A stretch of DNA of 64,000 nucleotides from DASRIA01 sp963724065 (GCA_963724065.1 CAVRTB010000002.1:372001-436000), one strand, 5' to 3'. Shown: positions 43,612 through 54,317, counted from the first letter of the stretch. A program made the numbers and translations. The notes: generated by a model from the sequence alone, not told the origin.

Positions 43612-44436
43612 ATGACCCCGCTCCCCCGTACGGTCCCGCCCGAGCACCTGCTCGCGCCGCTGCGCGAGCGCCCCGGGTTCTCCGCGATCCTCTGTGACAT
43701 CGACGGCACGCTTGCTCCGATCGTCGCGCGGCCCGGCGACGCTGCCGTGCCGCAGCGCACGCGGGAGGTCCTGGAAGCGCTCGCCGAGCGGTACGGCCTG
43801 GTTGCCTGCGTCTCGGGCCGCCGTGCAGCCGAGGCACGACGGATCGTCGGCCTCGACTCGCTCCCCTACTTCGGCAACCACGGCCTCGAGCGGCTCGCGC
43901 CCGGCGCTGAGAACCCGGAGATCGACGCGGCGATCCGGCCGCTGGCCGACCACGTGCGGCGCTTTGCCGACGAGCACTCGGCGAGCGCGCTCGAGCGGCT
44001 CGGCATCCGGTTCGAGGACAAGGACGCGATCCGTTCGTTCCACTACCGCGAAGCCTCCGACGAGGAGGCCGCGCGGGCGGCGTTGGAGCGTGTCGCAAGG
44101 GCCGCTGAGCGAGAGGGCCTCCATCCGCACTGGGGACGGAAGGTGCTCGAGATCCGCCCCACGGACGCCGTCGACAAGGGCACGGCAGTCGAAGCCGCGC
44201 TCGAGGGTCGCGGCCTCGCGCTGGCACTGTTCGGCGGCGACGACGCCACCGACCTCGATGCATTCGGCCGTCTGCGCGAGCTCACCGACCGGGGCGCACT
44301 CGACGCAGCGGTCTGCGTGGGTGTCGCATCGACCGAGGGGCCCGCGGCGATCGTCCAGGGCGCAGACGTGGTCGTCGAGGGCACCGGCGGGTTCTGCGAG
44401 CTGCTCGAGTGGCTGGCCGCACCGGGCGAGCGTTGA
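43612..44436 (+). CDS. otsB: Trehalose-6-phosphate phosphatase
   Basis: The 274-residue HAD-superfamily enzyme has the nucleophile motif CDIDGTLAPI near residue 27, SGRRAAEARRIVG near 67, YFGNHGLE, and the metal-site motif FGGDDATDLDAF near 208. These match OtsB, which removes phosphate from trehalose-6-phosphate. No otsA is in the window. ATG at 43612 is the only good start, and a small membrane protein follows with 4 bases between the stop and TTG. Confidence 0.88.
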   Translation: MTPLPRTVPPEHLLAPLRERPGFSAILCDIDGTLAPIVARPGDAAVPQRTREVLEALAERYGLVACVSGRRAAEARRIVGLDSLPYFGNHGLERLAPGAENPEIDAAIRPLADHVRRFADEHSASALERLGIRFEDKDAIRSFHYREASDEEAARAALERVARAAEREGLHPHWGRKVLEIRPTDAVDKGTAVEAALEGRGLALALFGGDDATDLDAFGRLRELTDRGALDAAVCVGVASTEGPAAIVQGADVVVEGTGGFCELLEWLAAPGER

Positions 44437-44440
44437 TCGT

Positions 44441-44965
44441 TTGAGGTACACCGACTTCCTCAAGTCGACCGTCCTGCTGGCCGGAGCCGAGGGCACAGCT
44501 CTCGCCGCGGTGACCGTCGCCGTCGCGGGTGCACAGGCCGAAACCGCCACCATCATCTTCGCGGTGTCGTGGTGGGCGATCGCGGTCGTGATCGGCGGGT
44601 GGCTCGGCCGGCGCGCCGAGACGACGACCGCGATCGGGCGGCTGCTCGCGGACGCGCGCATGTCGAGCACGCTGCCCGAAGTTCGCCCCGGTGCGACGCT
44701 TCTGAACCGCCTGTGGCTGCTCGCTCTGTCAGCGCTGCTGGGAGCGGGCATCGCCTGGCTGTTCCCGCAGGTCGCCGCGGTGGTCGCCGGCGGCGCGATC
44801 CTGGTGGCGCTCGCATGGCGCAAGCAGGAGCGCGCCGTGACCGCGATCGAAGAGCGCGACGGGGTGCGCTTCTACGTGCTGCCCTCGTCCCCGTTCGGCG
44901 CGATCGAGCTCGTTCGCACGCCCGGTCTGCGGCGTCTCGACGCCGTCAACGGGTCACACTCCTAG
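44441..44965 (+). CDS. Small membrane protein of unknown function
   Basis: The 174-residue protein starts at TTG 44441, 4 bases after otsB. It has two to three hydrophobic stretches in the first half (LLAGAEGTALAAVTVAVAG, IIFAVSWWAIAVVIGGWLG), another pair (LWLLALSALLGAGIAWLF, AAVVAGGAILVALAW), and a polar C terminus with VRFYVLPSSPFGAIELVRTPG. I do not recognise the family. Its end overlaps polX tail to tail by 4 bases. Confidence 0.72.
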   Translation: MRYTDFLKSTVLLAGAEGTALAAVTVAVAGAQAETATIIFAVSWWAIAVVIGGWLGRRAETTTAIGRLLADARMSSTLPEVRPGATLLNRLWLLALSALLGAGIAWLFPQVAAVVAGGAILVALAWRKQERAVTAIEERDGVRFYVLPSSPFGAIELVRTPGLRRLDAVNGSHS

Positions 44966-46707
44966 CGACCCTTCGAGGCGGCCCGCGTGCGCTTCCTGAG
45001 CTTGTCGAGCTGGCGCCAGGTCCGCGTGTTCGCAACGTCTTTCTTCGTCAGCCAGGCACGGCGCGCGGTCGCGATCCCGTAGCGGACGATCCCGAGCGTG
45101 CGGGTGCTGTGCGCGTCGGAGTCGACCACGATCAGCACTCCCGCCTCGGCCGCAAGGCGCGCGTTGAGGTCGTTGAGGTCGCGGCGGTCCGGGTTCGCGT
45201 TGATCTCGAGAAAGGTGCCGGTCTCGGCAGCGTGCTCGACGAGGCGCTCCACGTTCACCGCGTAGGGCTCGCGTCGCAGGATCTTGCGACCCGTGGGATG
45301 CCCGATCACGTCCACCAGCGGGTGGTCCATCGCGGCCATCATGCGCTTGGTCATCTTTTCCTCGCCCATGCGGAACGACGTGTGCACCGAGGCCACTATC
45401 CAATCCAGCTCGTCCAGCACGTCGTCCGCATAGTCGAGCGAGCCGTCGACGTTGATGTTCACCTCCGAGCCGGCAAGGACCTCGAAGCCGTCGAGCGTCG
45501 CGTTCAGCTCGCGCACGCGCTCGACCTGCCGCAGCAGCTCGTCGGCCTGCACGTCGTTGCCGAAGCCGTGGGTGGCGGAGTGGTCGGTGATCGCGAGGTA
45601 CTTGTACCCGCGCTCCTGCGCCGCCTTGGCCATGTCCGCCAGCGAGCTGCGCCCGTCCGAAAGGGTCGTGTGCGAGTGCAGGTCCCCCTTCAGGTCGGCG
45701 AGCGTGACGAGGTCTGGCAGCCTGCCCTCGAGCGCCGCGCGCAGCTCGCCGCGCCCTTCGCGCAGTTCCGGGTGAATGTAGGGGAGCCCGAGCGCCTCGT
45801 AGACGCCCTCCTCCGCCGGACAGCGATGGGTCTTCCCCGTCTCGTCCTCCTCGACCCCGTACTCGCTGACGTGCATCCCGCGTCGTACCGCGTACTCGCG
45901 CAGCTCGACGTTGTGCCGCTTCGAGCCGGTGAGGTGCTGGAGCACGTTCCCGAACTGGTCGGGCGCGACCACGCGGAAGTCGATGCGCAGGCCGTTGTGG
46001 GTGACTCCACGCGCGCCGGCCTCGCCACTCGACCCGGTCTCGGAGAGCAGCTCCATCTCCGTGAACGCGCGCGTCAACGCCTTCGGGTCGTGGGATGTCG
46101 CGATGATGTCGAGGTCCTTGCAGGTGTCCGTCATGCGACGGGCGCTTCCGGCGATCTCGACGCGGTCGGCGGAGGGCTGCGCGCGCAGGTGGTCGGCGAT
46201 CTGCTCGCCGAGCGTGAGCACGGCGGACAGGAGGACGCGTTGCGCGGGACCCTCCTCATCGTGCTTGGCGAGCGCTTTGGCGATGTTCGTCTCGGCCTTG
46301 GGACCGAGTCCCGGGATCGCGCGCAAGCGCTCCGCCTCGGCCGCCGCGCGCAGGTCCTCGAGGGTCGAGATGCCGAGCTCCTCATAGATCTTCTTCGCCG
46401 TCTTCGGCCCGAGGCCGGGGATCTGCGTGAAGCGCACGAGCTCGCCCGGAAACTTGGCGCGCAGCTTCTGGGCGGCGGGAATCTCGCCGGTCTCGAGGAG
46501 CGCGCGGATCTTCTCCTGAAGCGTCTTGCCGACGTTGCGGACCTCCGTGGCGCGATCCTCCAGGGCAAGCTGCGCGACCGAGACGGGCGAGTCGCGGATC
46601 GACTTGGCGGCCTCGCGATACGCGACGACGCGGTAGACGACCGCTCCGTCGAGCTCGTAGAGGTCAGCCAGCTCGTCCATCGCGGCGGCGATCTCGGCGT
46701 TCTTCAT
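44962..46707 (-). CDS. polX: DNA polymerase X with PHP exonuclease domain
   Basis: The 581-residue protein has an N-terminal helix-hairpin-helix part (IPGLGPKTAKKIYEELGIS, IPGLGPKAETNIAKAL), a polymerase-X nucleotidyl-transfer domain with CKDLDIIATSHDP (catalytic acids), and a C-terminal PHP domain starting LKGDLHSHTTLSDGRSSL with DHSATHGFGND and VIGHPTGRKIL. It fills short gaps and has 3'-5' exonuclease or AP-endonuclease activity in base-excision repair. ATG at 46707 was chosen because upstream codons to 46788 are low quality. It diverges from the mannosyltransferase gene by 34 bases. Confidence 0.92.
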   Translation of the reverse strand: MKNAEIAAAMDELADLYELDGAVVYRVVAYREAAKSIRDSPVSVAQLALEDRATEVRNVGKTLQEKIRALLETGEIPAAQKLRAKFPGELVRFTQIPGLGPKTAKKIYEELGISTLEDLRAAAEAERLRAIPGLGPKAETNIAKALAKHDEEGPAQRVLLSAVLTLGEQIADHLRAQPSADRVEIAGSARRMTDTCKDLDIIATSHDPKALTRAFTEMELLSETGSSGEAGARGVTHNGLRIDFRVVAPDQFGNVLQHLTGSKRHNVELREYAVRRGMHVSEYGVEEDETGKTHRCPAEEGVYEALGLPYIHPELREGRGELRAALEGRLPDLVTLADLKGDLHSHTTLSDGRSSLADMAKAAQERGYKYLAITDHSATHGFGNDVQADELLRQVERVRELNATLDGFEVLAGSEVNINVDGSLDYADDVLDELDWIVASVHTSFRMGEEKMTKRMMAAMDHPLVDVIGHPTGRKILRREPYAVNVERLVEHAAETGTFLEINANPDRRDLNDLNARLAAEAGVLIVVDSDAHSTRTLGIVRYGIATARRAWLTKKDVANTRTWRQLDKLRKRTRAASKGR

Positions 46708-46741
46708 CGCAGACAATTTAGAGAGTGGCGATACTGCCTCG

Positions 46742-47485
46742 ATGCCGCGAGACTGGCCGCCGGGCCCGGTGTGGGTCGTCCTGCCCACCTACAACGAGCG
46801 CGAGAACCTCGAGCCGGTCGTCAGCGGGGTCCGCGCCGCGCTCGAGCCGGTCGCGCCGGACCACCGCATCCTGGTGGTCGACGATTCCTCGCCCGACGGG
46901 ACAGGCGACCTCGCCGACGAGCTGGCCGCACGCGACCGGGCGGTGCAGGTCCTCCACCGGCCGCGCAAGCAGGGCCTGGGCCAGGCCTACATCGCCGGGT
47001 TCGCCTTGGCGCTGGCGCAGGGCGCGGCGCTCGTGGTCGAGATGGATGCCGACCTGTCCCACGATCCCGCCCACCTCCCGGCGATGATCGAGGCGGCGCG
47101 CGATGCCGACCTCGTGATCGGATCCCGTTACGTAGTGGGCGGCGCGGTCCGCAACTGGGGCGCGACGCGACGCCTGGTGAGCCGCGGCGGGTGCTGGTAC
47201 GCACGTGTCGTGCTGGGCCTCGACGTGAGAGACCTGACCGGGGGGTTCAAGTGCTTTCGCCGCGCGGTGCTCGAAGCCATCGACCTCGAGGGGGTCCGAT
47301 CGCAGGGCTATGCATTCCAGGTGGAGCTCACCTACAGGGCGATCCAGAGGGGCTTCCGCGTGAAGGAGGTGCCGATCACCTTCACGGACCGCACCGTCGG
47401 CCAGAGCAAGATGTCGAGGCGGATCGTGCTCGAGGCGATCTGGATGGTCCCCATCCTCAGGGCGGGCCGGAGGCACTATACGTAA
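46742..47485 (+). CDS. Polyprenol-phosphate mannosyltransferase-like GT2
   Basis: The 247-residue protein begins VWVVLPTYNERENLEPVVSG and has VVDDSSPDGTGDLADEL, EMDADLSHDPAHLP (DxD and QxxRW-region spacing) and GSRYVVGGAVRNWG, the pattern of polyprenol/dolichol-phosphate mannose synthases such as Ppm1. FKCFRRAVLE and QGYAFQVELTYRAI are also typical. It makes the lipid-linked mannose donor used outside the membrane. It is a single-domain form without a membrane tail. Confidence 0.9.
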   Translation: MPRDWPPGPVWVVLPTYNERENLEPVVSGVRAALEPVAPDHRILVVDDSSPDGTGDLADELAARDRAVQVLHRPRKQGLGQAYIAGFALALAQGAALVVEMDADLSHDPAHLPAMIEAARDADLVIGSRYVVGGAVRNWGATRRLVSRGGCWYARVVLGLDVRDLTGGFKCFRRAVLEAIDLEGVRSQGYAFQVELTYRAIQRGFRVKEVPITFTDRTVGQSKMSRRIVLEAIWMVPILRAGRRHYT

Positions 47486-47543
47486 TGAAGTATTGAGTCT
47501 CTAGACTGTGTGGCAAGTGTCGATTTCGAACGGAAGGGGCAAT

Positions 47544-47870
47544 GTGGCTGGTGAAATCGCCGACGTGACCGACGCCAACTTCGGCGTCGAGGTGCTGGAG
47601 TCGGAAACTGCCGTGCTGGTGGACTTCTGGGCGCCGTGGTGCGGCCCATGCCGGGTCGTCTCCCCGGTGCTGGAGCAGATCCACGCCGAGCGTGACGACC
47701 TGCGGGTCGTGAAGCTCAACGTGGACGACAACCAGCAGACCGCCGTGAAGTACGAGGTGCTGTCGATCCCCACGATGATCCTGTTCAAGCACGGGACCAT
47801 GGTGAAGAAGCTGATCGGCGCACAGCCGAAGGCACGCATCGAGGCTGAGCTGGAGCTGGAGCCCGCTTAG
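47544..47870 (+). CDS. trxA: Thioredoxin
   Basis: The 108-residue protein has the redox site WAPWCGPCRVVSP and the cis-proline region SIPTMILFKHG, with the normal thioredoxin length. GTG at 47544 was chosen over GTG 47508 because GGAAGGGG lies just before it and the resulting length fits the family. It reduces disulfides in the cytoplasm. Confidence 0.92.
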   Translation: MAGEIADVTDANFGVEVLESETAVLVDFWAPWCGPCRVVSPVLEQIHAERDDLRVVKLNVDDNQQTAVKYEVLSIPTMILFKHGTMVKKLIGAQPKARIEAELELEPA

Positions 47871-47938
47871 TTCGCAGTGCGCGGTTCGCAGAAGATGCTT
47901 CTGCGTAACCGGGCCTTTTTCCGGGCATCCTTCTGAAC

Positions 47939-49063
47939 GTGCCCGAGACCCAACAAGTGCCGGTCGCCTACAAGGCAGTCGTGCTGGCGGCGGTGCTGTT
48001 GGTGCTCGGCATGCTGTTCCGGCAGCTCGCGACCCTTGTGCTCGCCGTCGTCATGACGGTGATCATCGCGATCCCCCTCTCGGCCGGCGCGACACGTCTC
48101 GAGCGGCGCGGCATCCCCCGGCCCGTGGGGGCGTTTGCCACATTGATCTCGGGCCTCGCGGTGGTGGCCGGGGTGCTGGCGCTGGTGATCCCGACCTTCA
48201 TCGACCAGGTGAACGCCTTCGTCGACGACGTCCCCACGATCGTCCACGACCTCGAGTCCACGGTCGGCGACATCACCGGCAACCGGCCGAGCGAGGTCGG
48301 GGACAGCATCCAGGAGTTCCTCCAGCGCTACACGGACAATCCTGAGCGGCTGATCGGGCCGATCACCTCGATCGGCGTGAGCGTGGCGGGCGTCTTCGGG
48401 GCGCTCACCGTGATGCTGCTCACCGCGTACTTCATGGCGGTGCGCCCGGCGCCGCTGGTCGACGGCCTCCTGCGCCTCGTCCCGCCCTCCCGCCGGCGCC
48501 ACGCACGCCACGTGATGGAGCGGCTCAGGGAGGCGTGGATCGGGTGGATGAGGGGAGTCGCGGTCGACATGGTCGTGTCGGGCACCCTGCTCTACATCGG
48601 GCTCACGATCGTCGGGCTCGACTTCGCGATCCTGTTCGCGGTCATCACGGCCTTGCTGGTGGTGGTCCCTTACTTCGGCGCGATCGTCGGCGGGATCCTG
48701 CCCGTGCTGTTCGCGTTCACGGACTCTCCCGGCAAGGCGCTCGCGGTCCTGGCCGTCTACGTGATCGTGCAGCAGATCGAGAGCAACGTGATCGTGCCCG
48801 TCGTGATGTCGCGCACCACCCGCCTGCACCCGGCCCTGATCGCGATCGGGGTCGTGGTCGTCGGCCAGCTGTTCGGCGTCGTGGGGCTGTTCGTCGCGGT
48901 GCCGATCATCTCGGCCGCGGTGATCCTCACCGAGGAGGTCTGGGTCCGGGAGATCGAGGCTGCGCACGATAACCGCACCACCTCGGACATCGTGATCCCG
49001 CCGGGCGACGAGTTACCCGAGCGCGGCCCACGCGAGCTGACGGCCGAGCGCGAGGGGACGTAG
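47939..49063 (+). CDS. AI-2E family transporter (PerM-like)
   Basis: The 374-residue membrane protein has the layout of the AI-2 exporter/PerM family: N-terminal helices (AAVLLVLGMLFRQLATLVLAV), a soluble middle part with FIDQVNAFVDDVPTIVHDL, and C-terminal helices with VVPYFGAIVGGILPVLFAF and QQIESNVIVPVVMSR, the family signature. A charged tail follows. GTG at 47939 is preceded by a weak hairpin-like GC-rich region. Its cargo is uncertain; most family members do not move AI-2. Confidence 0.85.
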   Translation: MPETQQVPVAYKAVVLAAVLLVLGMLFRQLATLVLAVVMTVIIAIPLSAGATRLERRGIPRPVGAFATLISGLAVVAGVLALVIPTFIDQVNAFVDDVPTIVHDLESTVGDITGNRPSEVGDSIQEFLQRYTDNPERLIGPITSIGVSVAGVFGALTVMLLTAYFMAVRPAPLVDGLLRLVPPSRRRHARHVMERLREAWIGWMRGVAVDMVVSGTLLYIGLTIVGLDFAILFAVITALLVVVPYFGAIVGGILPVLFAFTDSPGKALAVLAVYVIVQQIESNVIVPVVMSRTTRLHPALIAIGVVVVGQLFGVVGLFVAVPIISAAVILTEEVWVREIEAAHDNRTTSDIVIPPGDELPERGPRELTAEREGT

Positions 49064-49073
49064 CCCATTCCCG

Positions 49074-49121
49074 CCGAACGTCCCGGACTGCGCGCTATCG
49101 GGGGTAGCGCGGGACGTTCGG
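49074..49121. terminator. Bidirectional terminator between convergent genes
   Basis: An 11-bp outer stem (CCGAACGTCCC at 49074-49084 with GGGACGTTCGG at 49111-49121) encloses an inner 6-bp stem (GCGCTA with TAGCGC at 49105-49110). It lies between the ends of the AI-2E transporter gene and ileS and could stop both transcripts, although no clear T-run follows. Confidence 0.65.
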
Positions 49122-49127
49122 TGGGGG

Positions 49128-52100
49128 TTAGCCGGCGCGGCGCAGGGAGATCCCCAGCTCAGCCCCGTCGATGCTCGCGGTCTCCGTGTGGGTGCCGGCC
49201 GGTTGCGCCCCGTCAAACCCGAGGTTGGCGGCGAGCGTCTCGTCGGCGACGTAGTCCGCGTGCTGACGCACGGCGTCGAGCAGCGTGGCGTCCCCACTGA
49301 GCGTCAGCTCGATGCGGTCCTCGACGCGCAGCCCGGCGCCTTTGCGGGCGTTCTGGACCGCGTGGACGATCTCGCGCGCGGCGCCCTCGCGGACCAGCTC
49401 GTCGTCGAGGTCGAGCTGGAGCGCGACCGCGTAGTTGGCCTGGCGCTCGAGCTGGTAGCCCTCACGCGGGAGCATCACGAGCGACAGGTCGTCCGGCCCG
49501 AGGCGCTCCTGCGCTCCCCCCACCACGATCGTGACCTCGTCGCCCCGGTCGAGCGCGGCCGCTGTCGCCGCCGCGTCGAGCTGCGCGATCGCGCGAGCGA
49601 CGTCAGGCATGCGCGAGCCGAACCGCGGCCCACACTCGCGGAAGTTCGGCTTGACCTCGTACGAGGCAAGCTCCTCGGCCTCGTCCACGTACGAGATGCG
49701 CTTCACGTTCAGCTCCTCGAGCACCTGGTCCTCGAGGCGCTCGATCGCGGCCCGCTCGCGCGGGTCGGCGACGACGACGGCCTCGCGCAGGGGCTGGCGA
49801 ACCTTCGCCTTCGCCTGGCTACGGGCCGCCCGGCCGAGCTCGACCGTGCGGCGCGCGACGGCCATGTCGAACTCGAGCTCCCTGTCGACCAGACCCTCGT
49901 CGGGATCGGGAAAGTCGCAGAGGTGAACGGAGGTCTCCGTCCCGTCGAGGTTGCCGTAGATCTCGTCCGCGACGAACGGGGTGAAGGGCGCGAGCAGCTT
50001 CGCGACCGTGACCAGCGACTCGTGAAGCGTCAGGTACGCGCTGCGCTTGTCCTGGGCGTCCCCCTCGTCGCCGCGCCAGAAGCGGCGCCGGCTGCGGCGC
50101 ACATACCAGTTCGAGAGATCGTCCACGAACGTCGCGATCGACCGGCCCGCGGACGTGGTGTCGTAGGCGTCGAGGCCCTGCCGCACAGCCGCGATCGTGC
50201 CCTGTAGGCGCGAGAGCACCCAGCGGTCGAGCGCCGGGCGCGCGTCCGGGTCGAGCGCGGCGGCGGCGTGGTCGAACCCGTCGACGTTGGCGTATAGGAC
50301 GTAGAAGCTGTAGGTGTTCCACAGCGTCAGCAGGAACTTGCGCACGCTCTCGCCGACCGCCTCGACCGAGAAGCGATACCCGGACCACGGCTGCTGCGAG
50401 GTGAAGTAGTACCAGCGAAAGGCGTCCGCGCCGTGCGTGTCGAGCACGTCCCACGGCGCGACCACGTTGCCGCGGCTCTTGGACATCTTCTGGCCATCTG
50501 GATCGAGGATCAGGCCGAGGCAGAGCACGTTGCGATAGCTCGCCTGCCCCGTGAGCAATGTCGACTCCGCAAGCAATGAGTAGAACCAGCCGCGCGTCTG
50601 GTCGAGCGCCTCGCAGATGAAGTCCGCCGGGAAGCGCTCCTTGAAGAGCTCCTCGTTCTCGAACGGGTAGTGGAACTGGGCGAACGGCATCGCCCCCGAG
50701 TCGAACCACGCATCGATCACCTCGGGCACGCGGCGCATCGTCGCGTCGCACTCGGCGCAGTCGAACGTGACTTCGTCGATGTAGGGGCGGTGGAGGTCGT
50801 CCGGGACCTCGGCGGCCAGCTCCTTCAGCTCGGCAATCGATCCGATGCAGCGCACGTGCCCCTCCTCGCAGCGCCAGACCGGGAGCGGCGTGCCCCAATA
50901 GCGCTCGCGGGAGAGCGCCCAGTCGACGTTGTTCTCGAGCCACTTGCCGAAGCGCCCGTGCTTGATGTGGAACGGGTACCACTCGATCGACTCGTTCGCG
51001 GCAATCAGCTCGTCCCGGCGCGCCGTGGTGCGGATGTACCACTCAGCCTTCGCGTAATAAAGGAGCGGCGTGTCGCAGCGCCAGCAGTGCGGGTACGCGT
51101 GCTCGTACTGCTCGGCGCGGTAGATGCGGCCGCGCCCCCGGAGGTCGTCGATCAGGTCAGGATCGGCGTCCTTCACGAAGCGCCCGGCGTACGGACCGAT
51201 GCGCTCGTCGTAGGTCCCGTCCGGCTGCACCGGGTTGATGACGGCCAACCCGTGCTGCTCGCCGAGGCGGAAGTCGTCCTCGCCGAAGGCGATCGCGGCG
51301 TGCACGAGGCCCGTTCCGTCGTCGGCCGAGACGAAGTCGGCCGCGAGCACGGTGTGACCACGCTCGCCGTACTCGGAGCCCGGGATGTAGTCGAACGGCG
51401 GGTCGTACGCGGTGCCCTCCATCTCGCGGCCGGGGAAGCGGTCCAGTATCTCCGCCGTCTCGCCGAGCACCGTCGCGACCCTGGCCTCCGCGAGCACGTA
51501 GACGTGCTCCCCCTCCCGCGCGCGCACATAGGTGAGGTCCGGGTCCATCGCGACGGCGGCGTTCGAGACGAGCGTCCACGGGGTCGTCGTCCACACGAGC
51601 AGCTCGTCGGAGTCGGTCAGCGGCCCGCGCGGGTGCGTGACCGCGAAGCGCACGTAGACCGACGGGTCGACGATGTCGTGATAGCCGAGCGCCACCTCGT
51701 GCGACGACAGCGCGGTGCCGCAGCGCGGGCAGTACGGCACGACCTTGTGCCCTTCGTAGAGCAGGTCCTCGTCCCAGATCTTGCGCAGCGCCCACCAGAC
51801 CGACTCGATGTAGTCGTTGTCGAGCGTGACGTACGCGTCGTCGAGGTCGATCCAGAAGGCGATCCGCTCGGTGAGCCGGTTCCACTCCTCGACGTATGAG
51901 AACACTGACTCGCGGCAGCGACGGTTGAACTCCTCGATCCCGAGCGCCTCGATCTCGTGCTTGGAATGAATCCCGAGCTGCCGCTCGACCTCGAGCTCGA
52001 CCGGCAGGCCGTGGCAGTCCCAGCCGGCCTTGCGCGGTACGTAGTGGCCCGTCATCGTCATGTAGCGGGGGAAGATGTCCTTGAACACGCGCGAGAGCAC

Positions 52101-52280
52101 GTGGTGGGAGCCGGGCTTGCCGTTTGCGGTCGGCGGTCCCTCGTAGAAGACGTAGAGTGGCCCGCCCTCGCGCCGGCGCAGGCTCTCGTGGAACACGTCG
52201 TCGCGCTTCCAACGCGCGAGGATCTGCTCCTCGAGCTCGGGAAAGCTCTGGCGGGTGTCCACCGGGCGGTAGCGGGCCAT
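49128..52280 (-). CDS. ileS: Isoleucyl-tRNA synthetase with GXHH signature
   Basis: The 1050-residue protein is a full-length class I isoleucyl-tRNA synthetase: connective peptide/editing region, KMSKS motif (GQKMSKSRGN), anticodon-binding end. Instead of the canonical HIGH, the N-terminal site reads GSHH at residues 57-60 (52101-52112), the GXHH variant of the IleRS2 subgroup linked to mupirocin resistance. It charges tRNA-Ile. The ATG at 52280 matches the family start (ARYRPVDTRQSFPELE). The 185-base upstream gap has no T-box motif that I could see. Confidence 0.95.
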   Translation of the reverse strand: MARYRPVDTRQSFPELEEQILARWKRDDVFHESLRRREGGPLYVFYEGPPTANGKPGSHHVLSRVFKDIFPRYMTMTGHYVPRKAGWDCHGLPVELEVERQLGIHSKHEIEALGIEEFNRRCRESVFSYVEEWNRLTERIAFWIDLDDAYVTLDNDYIESVWWALRKIWDEDLLYEGHKVVPYCPRCGTALSSHEVALGYHDIVDPSVYVRFAVTHPRGPLTDSDELLVWTTTPWTLVSNAAVAMDPDLTYVRAREGEHVYVLAEARVATVLGETAEILDRFPGREMEGTAYDPPFDYIPGSEYGERGHTVLAADFVSADDGTGLVHAAIAFGEDDFRLGEQHGLAVINPVQPDGTYDERIGPYAGRFVKDADPDLIDDLRGRGRIYRAEQYEHAYPHCWRCDTPLLYYAKAEWYIRTTARRDELIAANESIEWYPFHIKHGRFGKWLENNVDWALSRERYWGTPLPVWRCEEGHVRCIGSIAELKELAAEVPDDLHRPYIDEVTFDCAECDATMRRVPEVIDAWFDSGAMPFAQFHYPFENEELFKERFPADFICEALDQTRGWFYSLLAESTLLTGQASYRNVLCLGLILDPDGQKMSKSRGNVVAPWDVLDTHGADAFRWYYFTSQQPWSGYRFSVEAVGESVRKFLLTLWNTYSFYVLYANVDGFDHAAAALDPDARPALDRWVLSRLQGTIAAVRQGLDAYDTTSAGRSIATFVDDLSNWYVRRSRRRFWRGDEGDAQDKRSAYLTLHESLVTVAKLLAPFTPFVADEIYGNLDGTETSVHLCDFPDPDEGLVDRELEFDMAVARRTVELGRAARSQAKAKVRQPLREAVVVADPRERAAIERLEDQVLEELNVKRISYVDEAEELASYEVKPNFRECGPRFGSRMPDVARAIAQLDAAATAAALDRGDEVTIVVGGAQERLGPDDLSLVMLPREGYQLERQANYAVALQLDLDDELVREGAAREIVHAVQNARKGAGLRVEDRIELTLSGDATLLDAVRQHADYVADETLAANLGFDGAQPAGTHTETASIDGAELGISLRRAG

Positions 52281-52465
52281 GGCGGAGGATTCTAGGTGGG
52301 GTGAGCGCGGCTCCCGGTGGGGATGTGCGTCCGAGGTGGTCGAGCCGTGGATGCCAAGGGCCGCACGAGCCGTGAAGGCGCACCGGTGGTGCGGCGAGCG
52401 GATCGGGTGGCTCTTGGCGCCGCGGATCGGCTGCCTCGGGCGTGCATCCCTGTCGGGAGACGCGC

Positions 52466-52933
52466 TTACGCGGCGCGTTCGAGCTTGCGGCACAGGCGGG
52501 CCAGCTCGCGCTTCTCACCGTCGTCGAGGACGGTGAACGTGTCCCGCACGCGCCGGGCGTGCCCGGGGAACAGCTCCTCGACCAGCGCCCGGCCGGAGGG
52601 CGTCACGCCGATGTTGAGCGCGCGCCGGTCGCGCAGGTCGGTCTCGCGCCGGATCAGCCCGCGCTGCTCGAGCGCCGAGGTGACCTCGCTCGCGTTCGCC
52701 TTGCTGAGCCCGAGGCGCTGACGCAGCGCCCGCAGGCCGAGCTCGCCGCCGGCGGACTCGATCACGACGAGCATCGCGAAGGCGGTCGGGGAGAGGCCAC
52801 GGCGCTCGAGCTCGTGGCCGAGCCGGCGGGTGACCCGGGTCTCGGCACGCACGAGCGCATCGAGCGCGCGGTGCGCGAGCGGGTCCTGCAGCAGGGTCGA
52901 GAGGTCGCCCACGTCACTACTGACGCTAAGCAC
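52466..52933 (-). CDS. MarR-family transcription regulator
   Basis: The 155-residue protein has a winged helix-turn-helix (LGLRALRQRLGLSKANASEVTSALEQRGLIRRE) and the RDRRALNIGVTPSGRALVEEL wing typical of MarR proteins, which bind palindromic operators and respond to small ligands. GTG at 52933 follows fumC by 19 bases, so the two are probably co-transcribed. A dyad-containing site upstream of fumC (54292-54317) is a candidate operator. Confidence 0.88.
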   Translation of the reverse strand: MLSVSSDVGDLSTLLQDPLAHRALDALVRAETRVTRRLGHELERRGLSPTAFAMLVVIESAGGELGLRALRQRLGLSKANASEVTSALEQRGLIRRETDLRDRRALNIGVTPSGRALVEELFPGHARRVRDTFTVLDDGEKRELARLCRKLERAA

Positions 52934-52952
52934 CGGCCCGGACCGAAAGGCG

Positions 52953-54275
<1,323 letters not shown>

Positions 54276-54291
54276 GCTTCCCTCCTGTCGC

Positions 54292-54317
54292 GGGTCATTG
54301 ACCAAGACTATTGACCC
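54292..54317. promoter_or_regulatory. Dyad-rich site upstream of fumC-marR, candidate operator
   Basis: Within 26 bases there are three GGTCA-type half-sites: GGTCA and TGACC separated by one base (54293-54303), and a TTGACCC at 54311-54317 that pairs with the GGGTCA at 54292-54297. The spacing suits a MarR-type dimer. It lies 17 bases before the fumC start, between fumC and the divergent cupin gene. Confidence 0.4.

Noticed and set aside
44569..47496. 975-codon + strand frame opposite polX
   Set aside because: The - strand has HhH, polymerase and PHP motifs. The + frame is a shadow and runs through the start of the mannosyltransferase in a different frame.
52281..52465. T-box riboswitch before ileS
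   Set aside because: I looked for the AGGGTGGNACCGCG-type box and specifier hairpin on the - strand in the 185-base gap and saw none. A short CGCACC/GGTGCG hairpin is present but does not match the T-box.
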